From: Cryptomeria japonica
Taxonomy: Eukaryota > Streptophyta > Pinopsida > Cupressales > Cupressaceae
DNA length: 64,000 bases
Reading direction: 5' to 3'
Assembly: GCF_030272615.1 (NCBI RefSeq)
Contig: NC_081414.1
Coordinates: 520,742,185-520,806,184 of the forward strand
Shown here: positions 34,165 to 46,621 of the stretch, piece by piece
Layout of the letters: every line of letters begins with the position of its first letter
How positions within the stretch are numbered: position 1 is the first letter of the stretch
The notes under the pieces: model-generated
What the model was told of the DNA's origin: nothing
The model's database searches: none
The model's input: the letters and a program-made list of their open reading frames with translations, nothing else
Translations under genes and position numbers: made by a program

Positions 34165-36256
34165 GTCACTATGCAAATGCGATATTTTTGGAATTTTTCA
34201 AGGATGATGTATGATATGCAACTAAATGCAAACTAAACAGACGAAAATGCAATCTATGGCAAGAATGCAACCTATGTTTTTTGTTCTTTTTTCAAGATTT
34301 TGACAAACTTTTTGGAATGCAAATCTAAAAAGAGACCCTTAGGAAATTGAAATGATGTCTAGACCTCAAAAGGACAAAAGGACCAAGTGACAAAGGACAA
34401 AATGACAATGTCTCCCCTAATATGCTTGGATACTAAGCTAGGTTTGACCAAATGACAATGATGACAAAAAGACAAAAGTTTGATAAGGTCTAGACTTCCT
34501 AACAATAACTTAGGGTTTATCAAAGATTTGGATTACTCAAGTATGACAAAACCTAGTTTTGACACTATATGCAAAGGGACAATTACTATGCAAATGACCC
34601 TAATATGATATGATAATGACCTAAGCTTAATGAAGAGACCTAGGGTATGCAAATGCAAATGTATAACAATGTCAACCTAAGGCAAAACCTAAGGTTGAAT
34701 TATGAAATGGTATTACTCTAATGCAAGAGGACACATGCAAACGGATGACCCTTATTGATATGCAAAGGAGTATGACCTAAGTGAAACCTAACCTTGGTAG
34801 TTGACAATGAATTTGCAAAATGCAAACCTAGGATGAACCTAAATCTAAGTGACATGAATGTTGAGAGAAAATTTTGAAAAATGTTTGACAACAATGTTTG
34901 AAGGTGTTTTTTGAACTTTGTTGAATGAAATACTCTTGTGTTTAACCTTGTTTTGAATCAATTTGCCTTGTTTTTGAAATGAGACACAACTCAACTTTTG
35001 ACAAGCAAAGAAGACAAGATATTTTAACTTAGACTCAAGACAATCACGCTCATTCACACATTTCTTATGGTAAGTAAGGACAGTAGGTACTTGAGAGGTA
35101 GACTCGTTATGAGATTCAAGGAGAATATATAAATGCTTGACCCCACGGGCTCCCCTCCACGGCACTCACATCTCAGGGCAGCCAAGCATTGGTCCCCATG
35201 GAAATCTCTCCATGGTGAACTTAGTATCTCTTCCAAGTATCTGAACTCCTCCTTCTCAAGCAACTAGAAGGATTTTTGGCCTCTAAATACAAGGTGTTTA
35301 ATAAGGATTTCTGTTAAGCGCTACTCCTTGGTGTCACGCAAGCATGATTGAGACACATGGCCCACCAAGATACCAAACAAATGTAGTCGCGCAAGCACAA
35401 TTTAGACCGTGAGGCCCTACTTAGATGTTGATATGAGAAAGAGTCCAAGGGTCATCACTTCCCAAGTAACTACAATTCCCACGTAACCCTTCCTTCAAAG
35501 CTTTCGCCCATCAAGTATTTATTTATAGTGAGTTAGAATGCCAAGGTACTTTGGCTGTGCTCACTTTGGGTCGTTCCCTTCTCAGGATTGTCACTTGCTT
35601 GCAAAAGAAAGCAAATGGTCAGGAAGGCAGGCCCTCTAAAGGTAACAAACAATCCAAGAGATGAGAATGGTATCGAAGATCTGGATTTCTGATCACCCTA
35701 AGAAGGATGAGAGCATACTCTCCTACTCCAATGTCAAACTCAACAATCAAAGGAAACACATGTTCATTCCATCCTACTTAGCAAACCTACTAGGTGCCTA
35801 ATTATGAATCACAAACACAAAATTCAGTTGGAAAACAAGGCAACCTGCAAAATCACTAAGTTAGAAGTTTGATTTGCTTGGTCTTTGACTAGCAAACCTG
35901 CATAAAATTTATTAATAGTTTCATTTTTGTCTTCCCCATGTGTACTTCCAAGGTGTTGCACAGAGAATCAATACCAAAGAAAACCAAAATACCAGAACAG
36001 AATGCAAAACAAAGTAATTTTGCAAGTGAAATCACTGAGTTTTGCCTCTATTTCTGGCCTTACACAGGCGCAGAATGCATTGACACAGACGCAGATCCCT
36101 TTGACACAGGTGCAGAATGCATTGACATAGGCGCAGATCACTTGACACAGGCGCAGATCTCTCCTACACAGGCGCAGAAGTGCCCAGAAAGCCCTTTCTT
36201 GGGTTTTTCACCTACAAATTAGCTCAAAAGCACTCAAAAGCATGGTTAGGGGGTTA
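34165..36256 (-). other. Untranslated leader of Gypsy-2
   Basis: No supported ORF. Inverted homologue of the Gypsy-1 leader, with the same AAATGACAA/TTTGCAT-rich part (34300-34850), the conserved block 34845-35130 and the CACAGGCGCAG array at 36061-36182. Confidence 0.75.
36061..36182 (-). repeat. Minisatellite of CACAGGCGCAG units (Gypsy-2 leader)
   Basis: Six units of about 20 bp (ACACAGGCGCAG plus a variable spacer such as AATGCATTG or ATCACTTG). Element-sense sequence is CTGCGCCTGTGT, as in the Gypsy-1 leader. Confidence 0.82.
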
Positions 36257-36275
36257 GTTCACGTCGGGTTCACCA
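36257..36275 (-). other. Primer-binding site, tRNA-Trp (Gypsy-2)
   Basis: Plus strand TTCACGTCGGGTTCACCA equals the 3' end of plant tRNA-Trp with CCA, as I recall the tRNA, giving an 18-base PBS five bases from the 5' LTR. Confidence 0.72.
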
Positions 36276-36280
36276 ATTAA

Positions 36281-37800
36281 TGTAGATAGGAATGTGGAAA
36301 TCATCAAAGCAAATCGAAATTAAACTAGCTCAATCACAAAACCAGATTGCAATGATAACAAAACCTACAAACATTCAATAGAGATATGGAAATGAAACAT
36401 TTAATTCAAATGCAAACCATCGCAAATGCGGATGTCTCCTCCATGATTCTCCATTGTCCTTCTTTCTCCTTCAAATAGCTTTTTTTTGTGGATCTCACCT
36501 TCAAGTGCATAAGCATAATGTGAAAGCAAGATTGACAAGACGGAAGCACAAGAGTACTAGAAGCGTGATTGATTCGGGGATTCGAAAATGTGATCAATTG
36601 GGATCTTTGATTGAAGAAATTCATCCAATTTATAGACAAATTGGAGAGATGACAAGATTAGCATGAAGAGATTTGAAAGGAAATTTCAAATCAAAAATGA
36701 CAAATAGGACAAATTATGACAAATTGACACTTTCTATGCAAGATTGATTGATTGATAATTATGACAAATTATGACAAATTGCTATGCAAAATTGATTGAT
36801 TGACAATTATGACACATTATGACAAATTGCTATGTCATTCCCATGAAATTAGGAGAAATATTAGAGAAAATAGAAAATTAGATGAATTAGAAATTAGGAA
36901 ATTAGAAAATTGATGAAAATTAGAAAATTAGGAATTAGGAGAAATTAGTAAATTGGAAAATTAGGTAAATTAATTAATAATTTTTCATTTATTAATTAAT
37001 TCACAAAGAGAGAAGAATTAGTTAGCCAATTAAATAAATATTTAATTGTGACAAGAAGACTTAGGATAAATAAACTATTTAACCTAGAGGGAGAAATGAC
37101 AAACAAGGTTAAATGAATAAATCATCAAACCCTAGAAAATGCAAGGACAACAATTAGGTCTTGATAAAAGATAATTGATATCAATTCGATTTGATCATGA
37201 TTCTGACTGACAAAGGACCAATGTTGATAAATGATTTGATTGATAAATGTGCCAATTGACGAGGAACAATGACAAATTGATCCAAATTGACATGATTGAG
37301 AAGGACGCTGATCGATGTCAAATCGATCGCAAAATGACAAGATTGAAAATGACAACGATCGATCACAAATCGATCACAAAACGACAAGATTGAAAATGAC
37401 AACAATCGATGACAAATCGAATGACAACGATCGATGACAAATCGATCGCAAAATGATAAGATTGATAAGAGGACAAAATCCTAATTCCATCATCGATTAG
37501 GATTGACGATGTCCAAAATAAAATAAAATTGACGATGTCAAAATATGACAAATGAGCACGCACATTGATGCAACAGGATAAGATCGACCAAAATCATGAC
37601 TGAAGATTGTTATCGACAAGACCAAATTTGAAAGTGAGACAAATGAAGAATGCAGAAGAAGGACTTGATGCTCATAAATGATAAAGATCAAGTGCGCAAC
37701 ATAGGAGAAATGTTAATGCGATGCAAAAACCCTAAAATAAGGCAATGCGCAAATGTTAAAGTATGACTCTACAAGCGTTGACCATTTTTAGACGTCTAAA
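36281..37800 (-). repeat. 5' LTR of Gypsy-2
   Basis: Plus-strand ends are TGTAGATAGG and GACGTCTAAA (the terminal CA is mutated to AA). It is the fuller copy of 20140-21538, with TATA complement at 36628-36634. GTGAG follows at 37801. Confidence 0.92.
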
Positions 37801-39035
37801 GTGAGATTTGCAGTCAACATGACAAGTTTACTGAATATTGATAAGGGTTACTTGTCATGGTGACCTACCCTCTAGGAAAAATCCACATAAAATGGTCTAT
37901 GCATTAAAGATTATGGTTGGCTCTATACAGAGGATTGAATAGCTAGCAAATATGATTTCTCAAGAGCTCAAGAAGAATTATTTTAAATTCTAATTTGGAG
38001 GAAAGATCTTGTGCATATTGTGAATGATGAGATTTTCCAGGGGGTAGGTGTTATTGTTGAGTATGCAAAGAGGAAAATGACTTTGGGAATGTAGTTTTTG
38101 GTTGGAAAGTCTAGCTGGAACAACCTATTACGATCTAGAGGGAAAATCCTTTATGAATGTAGATTACCGCCAAGTAAAAGTATAAGTGTGTGTGGTAGTA
38201 GAAGGTGAATAGCTAAGCTAGAATGAACTAAGTGTGAGAAGTAAGCAAATGGTAGATTATAGATCAGTGAAGAAAACAGAGGGTCGTACGTCGTAGAGAA
38301 GCTATTTCCACAAGTATGCATAACACGATGCCAGTGGAGCTATAACACTGCAAAAGAGACTACATGCAAAATGATTAGAAAGTAAAGAGGAGATTAAAGG
38401 TACCTGAAGGTCAAAGCAGAGAACTAAGATCAACAACCAGAGAGTGCAGACCCAAGGCAGATAACACAGTGTTTTATGTACACTGTAAAAGGCGGATAAG
38501 AAAAGGTGATCAATGCAGAAGACAGAGATCAGAGATCAAAGAGCATCAGAGACCAAAGACTAGAGAGTAGAGAGATGAGATTGTGAACCAAGATCAAAGA
38601 GCATAAAAGAACCAGGTCAATCTCAAAGGTATAATTTGTAAGTTTTACAAAACACATTTGTAACAAGGCTATTCATTGTATTGAAAAATCTAATATCATT
38701 GTATTTATTTGAGTGGGTGCTCAAAGCAAGGGTAGGTGATGCTTTGGGTTGGTGCCCTAAGCTTTGTAATTAGTTTTATATGTGATGCTGGATTGGAGCA
38801 GTAAACTCCAACAGCATTTCTCACCAAGGTTCGTCCCACATTGGGTTTTCCTCGTACATCTTGTTTATGGGCTTGCATCTTATGTGTATGTGTTAATGTG
38901 TTTATATGTCTCTCCTCATAGGCTCATAATCTAGATTGTTGATATTTTAATCATCTAGATATTTAGATTTTTAGATTACCACTGATTCACCCCCCCCCCT
39001 CTCTCAGTGGTCCATTTGTATTCCTCAAAGTTAGC
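37801..39035 (+). repeat. Degenerate Copia-like LTR remnant
   Basis: No ORF. The right part has features of Copia LTR 3' ends: ACTCCAACAGCATTTCTCACC, then CCACATTGGGTTTTCCTCG, and a CACTGATTCACCCCCCCCCC run followed by CTCTCTCAGTGG near 38980. The left part is unrecognised. The ends of the LTR were not found, so this is a tentative call. Confidence 0.4.
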
Positions 39036-39118
39036 TTCAAATTTCCTCTTGGAACACGTCTTTACTCAGTAAACACATCTTACAAGGCTAAACAAATGGG
39101 AAATGAATACAATGGGTA

Positions 39119-42102
39119 ACTATGAAAAGATTCAAGAGGAGAGAAGACTTTGATTACCATGGCATAACAACAAACCTAAAAAGAGTTATACTCATGTGCA
39201 TAGGTTTGAAGACATTTGGGCATAATGTAGAACTGATGAAGAAGAGAGGAGACTGGACTACAATCAGCTCACACTTGAGCAAATTAAGAATCTTGATCTA
39301 CCAGATATTCCTGACACCATGAAGGATGAAGAAGATGTAGTAGATCCTAAATATGTACAAGGTAAAATTGTTGATACTCCACTCCCTAGGATCCAATGGT
39401 CTCAAAAGGAATCCACCTCCATCAAGAAAATATTTCAATGCATTCTTGATAATACTAATGTTTGGTTGCAAAATAAAGGAATCGGACTAAAGCCTTCCAA
39501 GGCAGGATCTAAGGAAGATATTGTAGGACCTCCTATGAAAAGGTCGAAACTCAAAACCAAGAACAAAGAGGATCCCTCTAAACCAAAGAAGGGCCCCAAG
39601 CTCAGATTCGTAGTAGGTAGAGAAGAAAAAGGTTAAGGATGAAACACCTCTTCAAGCACAAGAACAAATTGATGTTATTGAACTTCACCAAGAACAGAAA
39701 TGTGAAGAAGGCTCACATAAAAAAAATCTTTCAGAACCTCCCATAATGATGGAACAAGTGTTCACTTCTGTAAAATATCTAGAGGCTTCAACTCCTTTCA
39801 TTGCTACAAGTGTGCAATGTTCTACTTCTACTCCTATTGTTTTCTCTTTGCATATTGTTTCTACTGTGGTGTAAACTCCAATGTTTTCCACAATTCCCAA
39901 TATTATTGTTGTCATTTCCATTCAATCACCCACCTCAACTGAGTCAATCCTCGATACACCTCAAGATAAAGTAACAAATGTTTCTAGCTCCCTTTCTTCT
40001 TTTCCAAGCCTTTCAGAAGTTACTACCACAATGCTTGATGAGGCTTACATTGACTTTGACAAGATTATGTTTGATGCCCTTAAAAGCACCTTAACTGTAG
40101 AAGTTCCACCTGATAACTCAATGATGAACAGATAGTACCAAACCAGTACTAAGAGGGGGAGGTGAATCAGTACAGACAAAAACACAATCTTAAACTGGTT
40201 TGTCAATAGACACTGTGCTTTGATAGACAAATAGTAACATCGGTCTTAAACAGAGTACAACCAACAAAACCCAGAATAACTGAGACAAGCATAAACCGGT
40301 TGACACTTATCTTTTCATACAATCTAATACTTCATTTCCATTTCACCCTAGTGCATGAACAAGTAATCTATCATCAAAGATATATAAATAGCTAGATTAA
40401 CATGAATTACCTTCAGACACAAATCACTTAAACCATCACATGAATAACACCACACATGACACATATTTTTCATGTGGAAACCCAACTGGGAAAAACCACG
40501 GTGGGGATGAATACCCACAAGCTATTTTTGAACTCTTTAGAAGTCCGCTCTGTTAGGAGCCTTGTCCGGTTAAAGACTGATACAATAGGTTTTTTTAGGA
40601 ACCAATCCTGTTAGGGATCACCCAGTTAAGGGATGGCTAGAATACCCGGTTAAGGATTAAACACTGTTAAAGGTTACCTTGTTAGAGGATTTCAAGAACT
40701 CAATGGTTTTGAGTCACCCTGTTAAAGGTTACCTTGTTAGAGGATTTCAAGAACTCAATGGTTTTGAGTCACCCTGTTAAAGGATTTACAGTAAGCCGAT
40801 TAAAGCTACCCTGTTAAGGGATTTCCCAACTATTGAAGTGGTTAGAGATCAATAGGTATTACAATGATCTAGTAACAGCACTCAATGCCAATGCAGATAT
40901 GCTTTAGCTCCTCTTCACCTTCTGCACTCACACTTTGCAAGTATTACTTCTCTCTTTTGGTCTGGCAAGAATCACGTATCCCTTCACTTGGATACACACA
41001 CACAACTTTTGCCAACAACCTCAGAAAGAAACACAACATCGACCTTATAAGAAACAGATAGGCCAGTAGCATAAACCCTAAACCCTAAACCTGTTAGGTT
41101 AAGCAATTCAAATGGTTCAATCCTGACCGTTGAGCACATTGCATTAAATGCAACAGTCTTGAACCAATCTCAAGATGTTCTCCATCATTCGTTTTCCACC
41201 AATTTCATGGTGGCCGATAACCCATCACGTGTTATCACCGTTTACAGACTTCACACATTCCCGAGGTAGATAGGAACAATCTCCTTCATGCAGGATCCTT
41301 CACGTGCACAAAGCTGACATGGCAACATGATCTGTTCTTCATTACAATGCTAACTCATCACACAAAGTCACCGATTGAGTCACACAGGCTTGAGGCACTT
41401 CAACCAGAAACCCTGAAGTTGAGACTACCAACCGATAGTCATACAAAGCTTCCATTTGCCAGTTCCCATAACCACATGTCGGTTCACCTTAAACAAACAC
41501 ACCGCTTCACTTTGGCACAAATGTCGGTTCACAGTGTTATACCGATTCTTGGTAACATATCGGTTCTCACATATACCGGTTCTCTCCTCTTCAGCATATT
41601 GACATCAATGACAACATACAATGTCATCATGTCCTCATACCAGTTCACATAATGCCAACACCACCCACAATCATGACTCACACAGAGCCCATTATAACTG
41701 CGTCCATTCCACAACAAACCATACCCACCCAAACTGCAACAACTTATACAAGAATAGCTTCTACTCTTCCCCCTTGGCTACAATCAATGGCCCCAGAAGA
41801 AAGAAGCAAGCCATCTCCCCAGATTACTTTGACTACAGGTAATCGGCTCCTCCAACACCCAAGGGTATTAAGAAAGTGAAAACTCTTTCAAGAATAAAAG
41901 TAAATGAGTCAATAAATAAATTAGCAGAAGTGGCAATTCCTCCTCCAAGCAAAGCAATTGGTGAAATTCAACAAACAGATTATTCTTGTTCTCTTGGAAA
42001 TTGTAAATCTTTTAAAGATTTTTTTTAAGACCAATATGATCAAGCTCGCATAGCTCTCACAACTAATCTAGCAGTTTTTCTTGGTGAAGAGGTAGTGACT
42101 TA
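39119..42102 (+). pseudogene. Decayed ORF of unknown family, split by a solo LTR
   Basis: Coding-like sequence runs from about 39150 (HVHRFEDIWA, then DEEERRLDYNQLTLEQI) through the open piece 39319-39636 (PLPRIQWSQKESTSIKKIF, ILDNTNVWLQNKGIGLKPSK, a Lys-rich stretch). After a frameshift near 39625 it continues as a Ser/Thr/Pro-rich part to 40110. There it is cut by a Copia solo LTR and resumes at 41666 in the same frame once the LTR and one 5-bp duplication are removed. It ends with EEVVT and TAA near 42102. A polypurine-like GGGGGGAAAGGATGG follows at 42238. I recognise no domain. It could be the gag-like ORF of non-autonomous element E, by analogy with Gypsy-1. Confidence 0.5.
40111..41660 (-). 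repeat. Copia solo LTR (minus orientation)
   Basis: Same family as the Copia-A LTR. Plus-strand ends are TGATAACTCAATG and TGCCAACA, flanked by perfect CCACC duplications (40106-40110 and 41661-41665). No internal Copia sequence is attached. It includes a 55-bp tandem duplication (about 40681-40790) and a telobox AAACCCTAAACCCTAAACC at 41073-41091. Confidence 0.95.
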
Positions 42103-43074
42103 ACACTCCATTCACCTTATTATGTTGCTCCTCACCCTATGGCACTGCTTGTTTAACTTTATTGGGGGCTCTATGGTTATTCCTTTTAATTTTCAATCAT
42201 ACTTGGGTAGCAACATAATTCATCCTCGCCTCCTCACTTGGGGGGAAAGGATGGTATATTTAATTTTCTCTCTCCTTTCGAATATTGTCTCTTCTTTTGA
42301 GCTGTAGTTTGCATATCTTGAGGTCTTTTCTCACATTGAATCTTCCTTCATGTAAGTACATGTGTGTTCCTTGCTTAGGACCTTTTCTTTGCTTGAACTG
42401 CTACATCTTTTATGTATAATCTTGCTTTGGGGGTTGTGTAATCCTTCTTTGTCCCTAAGCTTGGGGGGCATTGATTTCTCTTATCTTCTCTAAGGATCCA
42501 CTTTTCCTTTGTTGAGTGGTGTTTGCTTATGATACAACGTTATCCCTTGTGTGAAGTTGTTGTTTGCTCAAGGATTCCCTCTTATGAAAAAGGTGTGTAT
42601 TCTTGTATACAACCTCTTCCTCACTTGGCAATGTATATCTATTATAAACAAACCCCTCACTTTGTGCCAAAAGTGTGTTATCCTTCATCAAGAATTTGTT
42701 TTTCCTAGAAATAGGAGGAAGGTATGAATTCTTGTTCCCCTTCTTTATGGTCAATGATGTTATTTTTGTTCAAAATCACCTCTTGGAGGTAGGTGTCTTT
42801 GAGCAAAGACCTCTTCCTCCTTCTCCTTCAAAATATTCCCTTTGTAGTTGTTGCAAGATATATCTTTTACAACTATCTTTTCCTTGCTTCTAAGAGCACT
42901 ACCTTTTTAGCTTTGATTTATATGCATTGTTGCCCAAAGGGTATCTACTTGGTGTTGAAGGTGTGTATCCTTGTTTCTAGCTTCCTTAAGACATCAACAT
43001 ACCTTTATGTTAACATTTGAAGCGGGGCCAAGGGGGCATACATATCGCCCTTTTTATACTATATTTTGATTTCG

Positions 43075-43419
43075 CATGTCTTATATAGGGTGTACATTCT
43101 CGAAATCAGACCTAACTCTTATATGAGATGCTTCATTCCCAAAACTAGACATAGCTTTTTTATATGTCTTATACTTGAGTAAATTCTTGAAACCAAACCC
43201 AACTTTTATATGAGATGCTTCATTCCCAAAACTAGATGCAACCTTTTTATATGTCTTATACAAGGTGTACATTCTCAAAACTAGACCCAATTCTTATACG
43301 AGATGCTTCATTCCCAAAACCAGACATATTTTGTTTTTATTACATGTCTTATACAGGTTGTTGCATGCTCAAAACCAGACTTATCTCTTATACAAGTTGC
43401 TTGACTCCTAAAACTAGAC
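43075..43419 (+). repeat. Tandem array of CTTATA...AAACCAGAC units, copy 1
   Basis: About four imperfect units of 80-95 bp, each with a CTTATAYRRGGTG segment, a CTCAAAACYAGAC segment and GAGATGCTTCATTCCC. Almost identical to 51825-52169. The minus strand is open by chance of the repeat and is not regarded as a gene. Confidence 0.85.
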
Positions 43420-44081
43420 AGCGACATATGCAGCAAGATGAGTTGACTAGCATAACATGGCTTGATATACCTTTCAGCTTTTCCTTTTTCAAGATGAGTG
43501 AAACTAGAAAAACACAACTTGCTAGACTATTTCGACTATTCATCTTTACATGAATCACACAACATAACAAAGCTTGCTAGCCTGTCAATTCCACAACCAC
43601 TCTTGATATTCTTCTCATGGATATCCTAGCATAACACAACTTGATAGAATGTGTCATCCATGTCCTCTCTTTTCTCCTCCCCATGAGCTCATATATTTTC
43701 TATTTGTGGATCATGGTTCATTACTTGATGCATGCTCTTGCTCTTTTTTTGTGACCACTTGTCTTCTTGTGATAACATTCCGAGAATGATATTAGTGGAT
43801 GAGACATTTGATTATCGATGTCTCTTCAAATAGATGACTTGAAAGACATTTTTTTTAGTACTAACCCCTTGTGTTGTATGTCTTTTGTCATTGTTTGGTC
43901 ATTTGTCTTTTTCTTATTTTGTGTGTCCTTGCATGTGATTGTGTGAGTTAAGATCCTAAGATTGGGAGCTTGGTTCCTCAAAACTAGTGATGTCTTATCT
44001 CCTTGTGATGTTGCTCGTAATTTCTCCTCTCTCTCATCTTTCTACTTTACCACAAGTATTTGCATAGGCTCATACTCACAT

Positions 44082-44097
44082 TAAAGTGGGGGTTAAA
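44082..44097 (+). other. Polypurine tract of element E, copy 1
   Basis: TAAAGTGGGGGTTAAA immediately before TGTAGCATCATAAATTG, an LTR-like start. The same tract is at 52869-52884 before TGTAGAATCATAAATTG. Confidence 0.6.
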
Positions 44098-46124
44098 TGT
44101 AGCATCATAAATTGTAACCAGTACTTGATTCACACTTCATGTTGTTGGCATTATGTGAACCGGCATGAAGACATAATGATATTGTATGTTGTCATTGATG
44201 TCAATATGAGACATAGTGTGAACAGGCACATGTGATAAGTGAAGACAGAGAGGAACTGGCATTTGTATGAATCGGCTTATATGCCAAAGTGAAGCGGCAT
44301 ATTTGTTCAAGGTGAACCGGCACATGGAAGCATTGTATGACTACTGGTTGATAGGTAGCTTCCATTTCAGGATTTCCAGTTGGAGTACCTCAAGTCTGTG
44401 TGACTCAATTGGTGATCTTTGTGTGATGAGTTAGCAGTATGATGGAGGACAGATCATGTTGCCACGTAAGCTCTGTGTGCATGAAGGATCTTGCATGAAG
44501 ATAACTATTCCTATCTACCTCATAAATGTGCGAAGTCTGTCAAACAATGATAACTCGTGATGGGTAATCAGCCGCCATGAAATCGATGGATAATGGACGA
44601 TGGAGAATATCTTGAGATCAATTCAAGATTGTTGCATTTAATGCAGTATGATTCATTGGTCAGGATCGAACCGTTTGAATTTATTAACCTAACAAGTTTA
44701 GGGTTTAGGGTTTTTGCTACCGACCTATATGTTTCCTATAAGGTCGATGTTGTGTTTCTTTCTGAGGTTGTTGGCAAAAGTTGTGAGTGTGTATCCAAGG
44801 GAAGTGATACGTAAGTCTTGCCAAACCAAAGCAGAGAAGAGATACCTGCAAAGTGAATGTGCAGAAGGAAAAGAGGAGCCTAAATAGATCTGCATTAGCA
44901 TTGAGTGCTATTAACAGATCATTGTAATTCCTGTTGATCTCTAACCACTTCAACAATTGTAAAATCCCCTAATAGGGTAGCCTTAACTGGCTTGATTCAA
45001 AATCCCTTAAATCAGGTGATCCTAACAAGCTTGATTCAAATCCCTTAATCGGGTAACTCAAGGCTAATGAGTTCTGAGAAGCTATAGAGCTTAGGAGATC
45101 CTTTCAGCTATTGAGTTCTTGAAATCCTCTAACAAGGTGACCCTACCAGGTTTAACCCTTAACCGAGTATCCCTTAACCAGGTGATCCCTAATAGGATCG
45201 GTTCCTAGCAGAACCTATTGTAATGTCTTTAACCGGACAAGGCTCCTAACAGAGCGGACTTCTAAAGAGTTCAAAAAGCAGCTTGTGGGTATTCATCCCC
45301 ACTGTGGTTTTTCCCAGTTGGGTTTCCACATGAAAAATATGTGTGTCATGTGAAATGCTTTTGTCTTGTGATACTCTGTTTTACCTATTAAGCATATGAA
45401 GGTTCTATGTTTTATGCCTATCTATAAAACATATTGAACTCACTGTTGTGAAGATCTGATGGTTAAGTTTACCTGTTTATGCATGAGAATATAATGATAC
45501 TGTAGTATTGAGCTAAGAGGGTAGCTTATTGAGTGACCGATTCATGACTGATTGAGCTCTACTGGATGTTACTGGTTGCACTCTGTTTTACTGGTATCCC
45601 TATTTGTCAGTCATTTGGGTATTTGCTATCAAACTAGTTTTGGACTGTATTTGTGTTTGTACTAATTCACCCCCCCCTCTCAGTATCAGTTTGGTACTCG
45701 TGGTTCATCATTGAGTTATCACATGTTTGTACTCCTACTTTATCATGTCCCCTTTTCATTCCCCTTAGGCCCATTTTGGCCCCATTTTACTTCAACCTTG
45801 ATGTCACCTACTAACACCACTAGGAGAGCTGCCCTCCCCTGATCTCTGAGTTTTTGGTTCTGATTTTTTACTAGGGCACTCCACGCCCTAGTCTTGGACT
45901 AGGGTGCCTCCTAGCACTTGGTTCCCCTTAAGTAAGTCCCAATTTGGGACCGAGTAGGCTCTCTCTTTGCCTGATCGAATTTGGTCCCTATAGCTACACT
46001 TGACCATTGGAGGTCGCCCTAATCAGTAATTTACCTAGGGAACCCTAAATAAAGACATCTTATCAATTCATTTTAAAATCCAATATATATCCATACTATT
46101 TGTGCATCTCTTAAGCATTCATCA
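44098..46124 (+). repeat. LTR start of element E, copy 1 (interrupted)
   Basis: Begins TGTAGCATC after the polypurine tract, is split by the Copia solo LTR, and continues 45722-46124 until the TGTAATGCCCC-family fragment. No gene. The LTR end is not identified. Confidence 0.5.
44143..45721 (+). repeat. Copia solo LTR (plus orientation)
   Basis: Ends TGTTGGCATTATGTGAACC and TTCATCATTGAGTTATCA, flanked by perfect CATGT duplications (44138-44142, 45722-45726). The paralogous empty site is at 52925-52929 in duplication copy 2. It shows CTATAAGGTCGA (44736), a telobox-like TTTAGGGTTTAGGG near 44698, and TTCACCCCCCCCTCTCAG near the end. Confidence 0.96.
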
Positions 46125-46621
46125 TGTAATGCCCCACCAGGAACCCCAAAGGAAAAACCACACAACTAAGCAAAAAAGGGTGAAATAAGAAAAAATAAAT
46201 AAAGTATAAATCACATTAAGTGGTTTAATTACTACATTGCACACTAATAACACAAGTGAAAGACTAACACAAGAATTCCTAAAGTGTTATAAATGAAGAA
46301 TTAAATGAAAAGTTAAATTCCATAATTAAGATTAATCTAATTAACCATCAATTACTCATTGAACATAATAAACCATATTCACATAACAGGTTTCATCATT
46401 TAAAGATTGAAAGTATTACAATATAAATTTCCCTTCAATAAAGCATTTACACATAGCATAAGGATAACTGATAAAATAACATCCAATAACTTAATATTAC
46501 ATTGTTCATAAAATACATGGCTTCCAATAATACATATAAAATTTACATCTTTACCAAATACAAGGTTACATAAATCCATTGATGCAAATGACCACATAGG
46601 TCTCAAAAGGACAATAATCTC
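46125..46621. repeat. Truncated TGTAATGCCCC-family LTR
   Basis: First 497 bp of the family whose full copies are 53336-57305 and 58968-62599, cut at the tandem-duplication junction. This shows that the family member had inserted before the duplication. Confidence 0.88.

Larger units (their letters stand above)
20140..37800 (-). mobile_element. Ty3/Gypsy Tat/Ogre-like element with antisense PMD gene (Gypsy-2)
   Basis: Complete 17.7-kb element in minus orientation. The 5' LTR is at 36281-37800 and the 3' LTR at 20140-21538. The PBS matches tRNA-Trp and the polypurine tract abuts the 3' LTR. Flanks are ATGAG and GTGAG. Coding order on the minus strand is gag, protease with G-patch, reverse transcriptase, RNase H remnant, a second archaeal-type RNase H, integrase. 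A PMD gene lies on the plus strand between pol and the 3' LTR. Two RNase H modules before integrase point to the Tat/Ogre-like lineage. At least five nonsense changes in pol, a frameshift near 28375 and a lost integrase Glu make it defective. It shares LTRs, leader, spacer and PMD region with Gypsy-1. Confidence 0.93.
42132..46621 (+). repeat. Tandem duplication, copy 1 (2.9 kb without insert)
   Basis: Starts TCACCCTATGGCACT and ends GGACAATAATCTC. It is homologous to 46623-53835. Without the solo LTR at 44143-45721 it is about 2.91 kb. It contains a 3' non-coding region, the 43075 array, a polypurine tract, the start of the element E LTR, and the first 497 bp of the TGTAATGCCCC family. Confidence 0.9.

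Noticed and set aside
43081-43290. Minus-strand open frame with repeated SFGNEASHI words, also at 51831-52040.
   Set aside because: It follows the tandem array unit and has no start context or family; the repeat explains the openness.
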